64,000 bases of DNA, taken from the NCBI GenBank assembly GCA_038025085.1, contig CM076148.1, positions 36,043,691-36,107,690 on the forward strand. Reading direction: 5' to 3'. A program made the translations under genes and the position numbers. Source of the DNA: Tetragonia tetragonoides. Lineage: Eukaryota; Streptophyta; Magnoliopsida; Caryophyllales; Aizoaceae. The notes below the pieces were generated by a model, which saw nothing but the letters and a program-made list of their open reading frames with translations, searched no databases and was not told the DNA's origin. This document shows, one piece after another, positions 34,194 through 43,999 of the stretch (position 1 is its first letter; each line of letters starts with the position of its first letter).

Positions 34194-34230
34194 ATTTTTT
34201 TTTTGCTTAAAAATAGTACATCAAATTAAA

Positions 34231-37200
34231 TTAGCTTGTAACCAAGCGAGGGCGCAAAGCACCACTACAATCCAAGTCATACGAATGTTTACAGCTTAGA
34301 GGCATAGAGTTAGTTCTAGTAAGCATATTACAATCAACATTAGTTTGCATAGCAAATTTAGCTAAATTGTCCGCTACTTCATTTTGTTCTCTAAAGCATT
34401 GGAGGATCTTCAGCTGCCCCAAGCCCTTCATCATTGTCCTACAATCCAAGATAAGATTAGATAACCTGTGTTTCTTAAGAAAATCAAGTGTGACCAAGTT
34501 AACTGCTTTTTTGCAATCCGAAAGGATGTTAATGCAGCTCCAATTGTTCGCTCTAATGAGTTTTAGAGCTTCTCTGATTGCGATTAATTCAGCCGTGAGC
34601 ACATTTGTGACCTTAATCTTCATGTAGAAGCCTTCTTCCCACTTACAGTCATGACCCCTAAGGACCCCTGCAACAGAACCTGTTTGCTGTTGCTCATTGA
34701 AAGCAGCATCAACATTGAGATTTTTCCAGCCAAACACAGGTGGTTCCCAGGTGAGAAAGATCTGATCTTTATTCTTCTGTTTTTTTTTTTCCTGGTTTAG
34801 CTCAAGAGCAAAAAACTCCCAAGCCTTAGACCTGATATTTTTGAGCCAAATGGCAGATGGAGGGGCTGAGTTACCAAAGATCCTATCATTCCTTTGTTTC
34901 CAAATGTTCCAGATAAGAAAGGAAAATAAGGTAGGCCACGGAAGAGAGTCGAAAGTTTTTGTGGAGGTGAGGTTACTATAGAGCCACTCTTTTAAATTAA
35001 CACTATAAAAGGTATCAGATACATCAAATTCATGCCAAAGAAGAGATGTCCTGTGACAATCTCTCAGAATATGCAAAGTATTTTCTATGCTATGCTGACA
35101 TAATGAACATTCAGAGCCAGGCATCATTCCCCTTTGTGCAAGTGTACAGTTGTGAGCTTTTTATCAAACCAAGAAATCCATAAGAAAAATTGAATCTTGG
35201 GAAGAGTAGGAACAGACCAAATCCACGAGAGATCAACATCATCACAACCATTTTTGATCAAGAGGTTGTAGGCTTTTTTTGAATCAAATTTTTTGTCATC
35301 CGCAAGCAAGCATATAGGAAAATCATTACACTCATTCAGTGGGATAGGAGTTGCAAGAATTGCATTTTTAATCACATCAGGCAGCACACAAGAAATCTCC
35401 TCAAGATTCCATTGACCTTCAAAAATACACGAGTCAACTAAAAGGTTAGCCTCAGTAGCAAGTAAAGGCCCTTGGATCAGATTTCTAATGGGACCAAGGC
35501 CAGTCCAGTTATCCGACCAAAAATTTATGTATTTTCCATTTCCTACAATCCACATAGAATTCTCATGAAACAAGTTCCAACCCTTTTCAAAATTTTGCCA
35601 AACATCAGAACCATTTTTAAATTTGATTGGTTCCTTTCTTCTCCAGACATATTTGCTTTTAAGCACATCAATTGCTAAATTATCACTAGCTGAAAATTTC
35701 CAGTTTTGTTTAGCCATCAAAACTGAATTCATGGTTCTGTTACTCGTAATTCCAAGACCTCCTCTTTCTCTGGGTTTAAAGACAGTGTCTCTGTTAATCA
35801 GGTGAATTTTTTTCTTGTTGTCCTCATCCCCCCAAAGAAAATTGATGATTGTTCTATCCAAGTCATCCAAAACAGTGGCAGGCAAGACCAAGTTGTTCAT
35901 ATAATAGTTAGGAATGGAATTAAGGGTTGAATTTATCAAGCAAATTCTACCAGCCCTTGTGCGACACCTAGTTTTCCAATTTGACAGCTTTCTTTTAACT
36001 TTTTGCACAATGAAGTCTACTTTACCTTTTCTAGGTCTGTATGGAGAGAGGGAAAACCCCAGGTAAGTTCCTAAATCTTTACTAGCAGTAATATTAAGGG
36101 CATCTTCCGCATGGTCAATGAAACTAATATTAGTGTTGGGAGAAAAATAAATTTTACTCTTATCACAGTTAACTTTCTGACCGGAAGCAGCACAAAAGGT
36201 CTCAAAAGTGTCAAGCATACAATCAAAAGTCTGTATATCCGCCTCTCCAAAGACAATTAAATCATCAGCAAAAAGTAGGTGCGAAATAGGCACTTTCAAT
36301 TTACCCACAAGAAAAGGTTTCCAAGTACCAGATTCACATGCATCATGAAAAAGCCTTGAGAGCATTTCCATGCACAAAATGTATAAATAAGGGGAGAGGG
36401 GATCGCCCTGTCTAATTCCCCTAAAAGGTTTGAACCACTAAGTCAAGTTCCCATTAACAAGCACAGACCCAGTAGAGGTAGAGACACAATGCATAATGAG
36501 TTTAATAGTATGCTCATCAACATTAAAGAATTTGAGACAATTTCTAATAAAGCTCCATTCCAATCTATCATAAGCTTTTTTAAGGTCGATTTTTAGAGCA
36601 AAAAAACCTTTTTTTCCTTTAGCTTTTTTCATAGAATGTAAGATTTCATTTGCAACAATAATATTTACATCGGATCCTCTTCCCGGAATAAAACTATTTT
36701 GGTTTGGTAAAATGAGATCATGCAGAAAAGGTCTCAGTCTAGCAACCAAAATTTTGGTGATGCATTTATATAAAGTGTTGCACAACCCAATGGGTCTAAA
36801 CTGTTTCACAATAGTTGGATTGTCCACCTTAGGGATAAGGCACAGTAAAAAGCAATTGAAGCATTCAGGAAAATAAGCATTAAGGAAGGCATTTTGCACA
36901 AAAGGAATGACATCCAAGCACACATGTTCCCAGTTTTTTTGAAAGAAAATTGCATGTAACCCATCTGGCCCTGGGGCTTTAAGAGGACCAAGACTGAACA
37001 ATGCATCCTTAATTTCAGAGGGAGATAGAGGAGAGATGCCAGTTTAATAGGAGCATTATCATTGACCAAACCAGGCATATCAATAGACGAAGCAACACTC
37101 ATCTTTGTAGTAAACAGATTCACAAAGAACTTAACTATAAGCGTAGAAAGAGCAATAGGATCAGTAATGTCATTTCCAACATCATCAGTTAGACACGTAA

Positions 37201-38319
37201 TATTAGCTCTTTTCCTTCTAATTTTTACTGTGTTATGGAAGAAATTTGTATTCCTATCTCCATCTATTATCCAATTGCAACGAGATTTCAACATCCAAAA
37301 AACTTCCTCTTGATCCAAAATGTTGTTCAGTTCATTAATAAGTTTTTCTTCAAGCACATGCAAATGTGAGGACAAAGGGGAGTCACACAAGCTCTATTGA
37401 ATACCATTTAATCTAGCATAGATAGTTTTTTTCTTTTTAAAAATATTGCCAAACACCTCTTTATTCCAAGCACCAGCCGCAACTTTAAAATGCTGAATTT
37501 TTTCATTTGCAAACTAACAAGAGACCAATCCTCATTTACCAAGTGTTCAAAAGAGGGCTCAAGTAACCACATAGGCTCAAATCTAAAGGGTCTAGCTTTT
37601 TTAGAAGGTTTAGAAGCATCAAATTTGAGAAGTATGGGGCAATGATCCGAAGACAACCTAGGAAGGTGAGTAATAAGGAAATTGGGGAAAGAGTGTAACC
37701 ATCTGACATTACCAACCGCTCTATCAAGTCTTTCCAAAATGGGAGTTCTCTTGCGTTTATTAGTCCATGTGAAGCGTTGGCCAATAAAACCAAGATCAAG
37801 TAAATCACAGTTCCTAAGGCACGCAGTAAACAAATTTATTCTGTTAAGGCTCACTGGGTTGCCCCTAAGCCTTTCATTCTGATGCGTCATATCATTAAAG
37901 TCGCCTATTGCGACCCAAGGCAGCGTCCTAGTCCCAGCAATAGTGCACAAATCATTCCAAAAAATCTTACGAATTGCGAAATCAGGATTACCATTTAAAG
38001 CAGAAAGGAAAAAAGTTGGGAATTTGGACGAATTTACCTGCACCACGACGTGTATCCCCTGCTTATTGTTCAACACCACATCAAAATTCACCAAGGAATT
38101 CCAAAGCACTAGAACACCCCCAGAGAATCCTTCAGGCTCCCTCAAAATCCAATTCTCAAATGGTAGTGATTCAACAATAGTTTTAGTGTTTGTTCTACTA
38201 ACTCGGGTTTTTCGGTAATGATAACCATATCTGGCTTATGATACAAACAAAGTTCCAGAAAAATGCCTATGGAAAGAGGGTCGGGCTATACCCCTAGCAT
38301 TCCATGCCAAGATCGACAT
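34231..38319 (-). pseudogene. Inner L1 ORF2: endonuclease-RT-RNase H, nearly intact
   Basis: The ATG at 38319-38317 opens MSILAWNARGIARP. Two 1-base insertions near 38150-38270 shift the frame around VIITE. The endonuclease then reads well: VAIGDFNDMTHQN, RLDRAVGN and LSSDHCPILL. A frame change near 37410 leads to the RT: LKAPGPDGLHAIFFQKNW, LIPKVDNP, FRPIGLCNTLYK, NQNSFIPGRGSDVN, LKIDLKKAYDR (catalytic Asp). A TAG at 36440-36438 follows, then GIRQGDPLSPYLFI and LLFADDLIVFG (catalytic ADD). zf-RVT is at about 35100-35400. RNase H at 34231-35127 has NVDAAF, LTAELIAI, ILSDCK and NEVADNLA, all four acidic positions kept. Few lesions, hence younger than the outer element. Confidence 0.9.
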
Positions 38320-38320
38320 A

Positions 38321-39799
38321 TTATGAAATAAGTTTGGCGGGTATTTTAGTCCTTCTGAGACTCTTTCGGGAACCGGGTTCCGACTGTCCACGAAGAGATT
38401 CGTGTTGGGGATCTGTAGAAATCTTCTGTGGATTTTTATCTTGATCCAGTGATAGACCTTCTCGTCCTTGAAGTAAACTTCCTGTTGTTTTACTGTCAGT
38501 TCGAGCCATGTTGCTTTCCCTTCCAAATTGAACATCTGAACTGCATTCGTGTGGCTGGCTACACACATCCTGATTTTCTTTCTCCTTAGTGGGAAAATTT
38601 CCACTAGGTCTGGGAATCTTGGTGGGGGATCCAGTAGGAATGTAATCAATGGAGGGAAGAATAGACCCGTCTCGATTCCCCGCAGATGTTGCCAACACCA
38701 GCGAAGTAGATGCAACCGTAGCAGAGGTGGTAGTCGTGGGAGATCCATCAGACATGGCACATGAGCTGGGATTAAATTTCCCTGAGGTCCCAACATGAGT
38801 AGGTCCTCCCAAGCATCTCCCCGAGCCGACTTCGGTAGGACATACAAGTGACGAAAGTCCTCTGGCTTCAGAGCTAGTAACTGATTGTTCTTTCTGAAAA
38901 AATACCGAGTTCTGTTGAGGTCCATCTCTGGTGGAAAAAGGTATGATTTTGTTACAAAACAAATTTGCCTCCTCTCGATGAACCGGACTCGAAGAGGATG
39001 GTGAGGCAAAGTTTCCGGGTATTTTGGGGTTAAAGGTGGGAGGGAGTATGGTATTTGGTGTGGTGGAGAAAGGAATGGGTTCAGGTGGCAGGGAACTAGC
39101 TCCGGTGAGTCTGGGGTTTCCATTGAAGGGGGTGGAAATCTGGTTTAGTTGGTTAGGGTTTGAAGAGATGGAAGAAGGTGAGAAGGACGACTGGAATTTA
39201 GTTTGGGTATTTTCTTTTGTTGAGTTTTGTTTTGTTTCTTTAATTTTTGGGTTGTGGGTTATGGGCAGAGTTGTGATGGGTGGGCCTATCTCTTCAATAA
39301 CAAGGGAACTGTTTAGGTTTAGTTGGTTTAAGGGTGCATATATTGGATCAGGGCAAAAGGATTTATTTTTGGTTGAAATAATAATATTGCCCAAAGTAGA
39401 AGCCTCGTTAGGTAATTGGACCGAGTGACCAACTTGGGCCCCAGAGGACTCAACCCAGTCCTTGTAGCTGTTGAAACTGGTTTGAAGATTCCTTCGTTTT
39501 TGTTTTTTTTCCACCTTTTTGTTGATCTTCCTCTGTTCCTACGTTTTGCAGGTTGCCTGTGGTAATTACCTCTTTTATCAAATTTTGCTTGGACCTGCTG
39601 CCATGGCTGTTCTTGGCAGCTAGCATCTCTGACTTCCTTTTGTCTTTCACCAGTGACGGTAGGTGCTAGTATCGAATGGGCCGCCTGGGCTTGCTGGTTG
39701 GGTTTCGGGTTTCCCATTTGACATCTACCCGTAGCATGATCTAGTGTAGCGCAATGGTCACAATAGCTTGGAAAATCAGGAATTTCAATCAACTGTTTG
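38321..39799 (-). pseudogene. Inner L1 ORF1, 5'-truncated
   Basis: This starts in the middle of ORF1. A zinc knuckle CDHCATLDHATGRC lies at about 39760-39720, followed by a long Ser/Pro/Asn/Thr-rich low-complexity region (39514-38321) typical of plant L1 ORF1 tails. There is one frame change near 39500. The stop TAA at 38323-38321 is separated by a single base from the ORF2 ATG (TAATATG). Confidence 0.8.
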
Positions 39800-39810
39800 G
39801 TCACCTCTAT

Positions 39811-40561
39811 TGATAATTGATCATCTTGCTTCTCAGTATCCATTCTTGGCTCCTCATCTTTTCTGGTTGCATCATCCTCTATCTGAACAACCTGCCTCTC
39901 CTTTTCTTCTCTCTATTTCTCTTTTCCCCCCCTCTCCCCATCACCTTTGGTTGCATTCTCATTTCTCACCTTAGTCTGCAGATTTCTTTTTTCACGTTCA
40001 CTGCCATCTTTCTCCTTCCTACTGAATTTTGCAAGTTGTACTTGCAGAAAAGCCCCTTCGATATCTCCTTCCATTCATGCTCCTTATGGCCCTTTGAGCC
40101 TCAGTAGGATTTTGGAACTTCACGAATGCAAATCGATGTTTACAACCCCTCCTCAGCTTCCATGGAACAAATGCATCAATCACCTTCCCATAACTCCAGA
40201 ACATCTCCCCCGTACCGCCCTGTTGTTCACATTCATTGGTAAATTATCCACGAATAGCGATGTCACCCCCATCCTGTTATTCATTATTGTATTCTCTGTC
40301 TCTCCTACACAGGTTTGCACCCTTCTAGGCGCTCTTATGGGCTGTCTTTCACTCCAAATACTCCTGTTCTATAGACCCCTCCATCTCCCTCATAGCCATG
40401 AGTTGCACTTCCATATGTGTTTCTGGTTCTGCGCCTTGTTACGATTTGCCATCCTCCATGAGCTCTTTCACTCTCTGGTTCAATCCAGTTTGGGGCAGAG
40501 AACCTGAAACGTCCCCCTATTCTCCCTCTGACTCTCGCTCTCTCACTTTCTCTAACATGTT
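39811..40561 (-). pseudogene. Outer L1 5' UTR and ORF1 N-terminus (RRM)
   Basis: On the minus strand, 40019-40204 reads FWSYGKVIDAFVPWKLRRGC, then HRFAFVKFQNPTEAQRAIR and MNGRRYRRG. This is an RNA-recognition motif (RNP1-like HRFAFVKF), as found at the N-terminus of some plant L1 ORF1 proteins and presumed to bind the element's RNA. Upstream (40205-40561) is the 5' UTR, in which FVDNLPMNVNN-like coding precedes in another frame. Lys/Glu-rich sequence follows down to the inner LINE junction. Confidence 0.75.
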
Positions 40562-40582
40562 TTTACTAAACACTTTACATTT

Positions 40583-41264
40583 GAAACTTCAGTTTTTTTA
40601 GCTTTAAAATTGTTCCACAAAGTATACTAATAGGAAATCACCATCCTTAAACTCCAGATTCTGACATTGGTAAGTATACTAATGTCCAATCTCTGTACCT
40701 AATTGTCACATCTGTTTCTCAGAAATAGAGTTGGACTCACTTAGACAGCATCACATCGTTGTGAACCTGTATGCAAGTATTGGTATTTGTCTTTCATCTT
40801 GGCTACAATGAAGGCGTAACTGCTTTTCAATTGCACTAGAAAAAAGCAAAGAAACAGAAGAAACAAAAGAGTAGGCAGGTTACAGAAACAAGCCGCATTC
40901 TGATGCATATAAAGCAAAGCAGCAAAGCCAAAGCACAATCTGAAATACCAAGCTCCTTTGTTCTAAAATTTCTTCATGTGAATATACTAGAACAAACAGG
41001 GACAGTTGCCTCAAAAAATGAGAATACAGCTTTGCAACTACCACAAAATTTGACCATAAAGGCATAAATGAGAGAATAGTAATACAAGTTTAGAATTCAT
41101 AAAGGTATCAAGTACTGCATCATATATAGCTAACCGTGAAGGCCTCTCAAGTTTCACAATAACACAAGTTTAGAATAAAAAAAAAGCCACTTTATTTCCT
41201 GACTGTCAAATGGCATTACAGGAATACAGAGAGAAGACAAACTTCTGAGGATTCATAAAGGCTA
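40583..41264. other. No supported gene
   Basis: About 680 bases between the outer LINE and the F-box pseudogene 3' end. No recognisable coding or repeat structure. Confidence 0.5.
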
Positions 41265-42210
41265 TCATGTAAGTTTTTCCATGAGATTTTTGAGGGGTGT
41301 GATGTTCTCAACCACTTCTGAAACAACAAATACACGTCTCGAAACTAATCCAAGATTATTCTTTACTTTCACCTTCTTGTATTCACCACTAGCTAGATCG
41401 TAGCTATCAATAGTAAGAAACCCATCAGCATCTATGCCAAACATCGAGAACACTTGGTCAAAATGACTGCATATAAGCAATGGGGTAAAAGGGCAGGTAA
41501 TAACCTGTTTAGTCCATAACGACCCGCCTTCTTCTTTCTGATCCCTAATCTCCACAAATGGATGTTCCCAGAATGTACGGAAGTGCTTGCGTGGCTAAGT
41601 ATTGAAAGATGTCCTTCCAAATGACATAACGATCTATTAGACATTTCCAATTGTGGGTAGTTGAGTATTTCAAACTTTTCATGCTCTACATCGAAAGCAA
41701 TTATACAATCCATTGAACCACTATATGATGTTCGAGTCCAATATAGGGTCCCTTTGAGACACAAGGTACTAACATCGACAGAAAACGTCATTACAACAAT
41801 AAAACATACGAGCATCAACATTGGAGATGTTGATTGACCTCCATCTATTGTCCTTGCTGCCCACAGTAATCACATCAAATCCAATTTGATATTCAAAAGG
41901 GGACCAATCACATTGAAGCACCTTGTACTGCTTGTTAATGGAATCAAAGCCTAAGAAGAAACTCTTTTGGTTGTTGATACACCTGACAGCAGGAGTAGGA
42001 GGGAGAGCCATGCTTTCACGAGTGGTGAGATTATGAAGGCATATCAACAAAGATGGGATCAGTGATGAGAGACAACCAGTGCTTAGAAACGGATTTGAAT
42101 CGCATAATAGACTTGGCTGGAAGCCTTACAAGGACTTCCATCAATACATCAACAGACATCATCAATATCTCTTCACTGTGATCCCTGCTTTTCCTGTTGT
42201 CGTCTGCCAT
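41265..42210 (-). pseudogene. F-box gene with deletion and frameshifts
   Basis: The ATG at 42210 (MADDNRKSRDHSEE) is preceded by a good acceptor, so a 5'-UTR intron is likely. The F-box reads VDVLMEVLVRLPAKSIMRFK. After FVDMP the frame jumps to LLICLHNLTTRESMALPP, a deletion of roughly 50-60 residues compared with relatives. Further frame changes occur near 41800 (after SINISNVDAR) and near 41540 (between IHLWRLGIRK and the C-terminal part). The C-terminus FVVSEVVENITPLKNLMEKL is the family tail. It is the closest relative in the window of the split F-box at 17944-26609. Confidence 0.85.
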
Positions 42211-42244
42211 GAGATCTACGAAACCCCTCCTACAAGCCATAGTT

Positions 42245-42850
42245 AATCAACTATGTAAAACAGATTATACATCATCGATCAAAACATGAAACTTGTAACA
42301 ATCAAAGCGAATTGTGTCTATCACAGGCTATATGAAAAAGCAATGAACAAAAACAATGACAAGTTGAGAAAAAACTTCCGCTACATATAAACTCTGACAC
42401 ATCAAAACATCAACGTAATTCAATTGATTTATCCTAATTTCATCTCACACAACACACACACACACATCAAAAATCCACAAGCTGGCAATAGTTCACGTTC
42501 TTCTTTCAGATAAAGATGACAAACCCATCTATGCAACAAAATCATAAGAAAGTAAATTGAAATTTTACTGCAGAAATTATGATTTGATTGATTGATACAA
42601 AAAACTAAAAAAAAAAAACCCTGCTTGATTGGTGTTTCTTTCATTCAGAAACTAAGGCACCAACAAGCTTGAAACCCTAAATTTCAGTTTACAGAACAAA
42701 AGTTTCCAAATTCAATAAAAAGCCCTCGAATTATACTATGTTTTTGAAGCGTTGCAATCATAAAAATATGTTCAAGCTATTATAATAAAGATTTGGGAAA
42801 AGTTCAAACCTGGAGATTTTGGGGCGTTTTCCACTGGATTGAGTAATTGG
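42245..42850 (-). other. Probable 5'-UTR exon and intron of the F-box pseudogene
   Basis: On the minus strand, CTCCAG|GTTTGAAC at about 42803-42816 is a strong donor. It faces an acceptor (TACATAG or GGCTTGTAG) near 42225-42256, just before the ATG. No other gene is seen between 42245 and 43060. Confidence 0.35.
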
Positions 42851-43058
42851 AGATCGAAGGTTATCATTTAGTTTGATTTTGGAATTGCATATGTAAAACA
42901 GTTAATAGATAGTAAAAGATAGGGTTCGAATTCATATATATAAGCCTCACCATGTAAGTAAGCGTTGTTTCAACTTCAGACTAATTGTTAAATAAAAAAT
43001 AAAATAAAAAACTTTAGAACTCCTTTTATAGTCCAATACTGCAACACAGTTTGGTCGA

Positions 43059-43204
43059 GTGGTATTCTATGTTACATGGACAATACGACACTTCATTTTC
43101 AGCCAAAAACATGCTAGATTTTCAAATGTTGCCGAGTCCAACACTTGGACACATATACACTCTAGGACACTTCCGGCCGAATCCATGTAACATAGGTGGT
43201 ATTC
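43059..43204. mobile_element. Small MITE with 9-bp TSD (TATGTTAC family)
   Basis: The element is 43068-43195 (128 bp). The ends TATGTTACATGGA and TCCATGTAACATAG are inverted, and the 9-bp direct repeat GTGGTATTC lies at 43059-43067 and 43196-43204. Same family as 2550-2735. Confidence 0.82.
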
Positions 43205-43412
43205 AATCTTGTGGTGAATTGTATAGCCTTAGCAGACTTTTTTGTTGAGCAGGGTATGTGCGCTGCTGACAATAGCTTTGATCTAGGGACTGAGTGAGAC
43301 TTCTAGCAATGGTTACCAAAAACGTCGATGCCATTAGTGGTCTGGTTCCTTGTTGTTTGACAGCAATAAAACCATTCTTTAGAAGATGTTCAGATGATCC
43401 TCAAGTTGCTGA

Positions 43413-43760
43413 TGTTAGGGAATATTATCTAGTAGATATTAGGAATATTCTAGATTAGCATAATATTATAGAGATTGTGTAGTGTTAGGGAATATTATCC
43501 AGTAGATATTAGGAATATTCTAGATTAGCATAATATTATAGAGATTGTGTAATCTACAGTTTCCATAACACTAGGACTCTTGTACCTATAAATAGGGACC
43601 GATTATATAATAATGATCACGTATTCTATTATTTCTACACGGTATCAAAGCGGCTACTTTTCTGGTAGCCTAAAAAAACCCTAGCTTTCGCTTCGCCGGT
43701 GGTGGACGATTGAACATCGTCGACCACTGGAGCCAGGTTTCATTACTATTGATCATCACC
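43413..43760 (+). mobile_element. TRIM relative: LTR, primer site, partial interior
   Basis: An LTR at 43483-43639 starts TGTTAGGG and ends TTCTACA, closely matching the TRIM LTRs at 18386 and 20923. A diverged primer site CGGTATCAAAGC (43640-43651) and interior sequence like that after 18544 follow. The first 70 bases of the LTR are duplicated in tandem (43413-43482). I see no second LTR downstream, so the 3' part is lost or replaced by the neighbouring GATAC-motif element. Confidence 0.75.
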
Positions 43761-43999
43761 ACCATACTCCGACGACCTCCATAATCCCACTATATTTCCT
43801 AGATATTACCCACACAAATTAGTCTCTTTTCCATTTTTCTGGTTAAATAATGCATAGAGTATATATGGACTTTTGTTGCTCGTAATCCAAGCCGCGTTCC
43901 GATGGTCTATCCCGTGGTTTTTGGTGCCTTATTCCTGCCGTGGGCTCCTGCTGTGAAACCCTCTGATCTCTCTCCTCCTCTCACAGCAACAACCATAGC

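Larger units (their letters stand above)
34183..39810 (-). mobile_element. Inner L1 LINE, 5'-truncated, nested in the outer L1
   Basis: The insert is about 34194-39799, read leftward. The 11-bp repeat GTCACCTCTAT lies at 34183-34193 and 39800-39810. It encodes IEVT of the outer ORF1, and splicing the insert out restores a continuous outer frame (SIEVT then TRLGVKK). The poly-A tail is the T-run at 34195-34204. The element is truncated within its own ORF1, upstream of the CCHC knuckle (YCDHCATLDHATGRC). Confidence 0.93.
28200..40582 (-). mobile_element. Full-length-size L1 LINE (outer) with 21-bp TSD
   Basis: The outer element is about 28221-40561, read leftward. A 21-bp direct repeat starting TTTACTAAACACTTTACATT occurs at 28200-28220 and 40562-40582. 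The poly-A tail is the T-run at 28218-28230. Removing the inner LINE (34194-39799) and one copy of its TSD leaves about 6.7 kb, a normal full length for plant L1. The order on the minus strand is: 5' UTR, ORF1 (RRM then DUF4283-like), ORF2 (endonuclease, RT, zf-RVT, RNase H). Confidence 0.9.

Noticed and set aside
38236..39123. Long open frame of 295 codons (-)
   Set aside because: It lies in an alternative frame of the low-complexity ORF1 tail of the inner L1; its start crosses into ORF2 sequence. It is a shadow.
39024..40507. Plus-strand open frames over L1 ORF1 (134 and 186 codons)
   Set aside because: Antisense to LINE coding sequence; Ser/Leu/Pro-rich as expected for the complement of Lys/Glu/Gly-rich codons.
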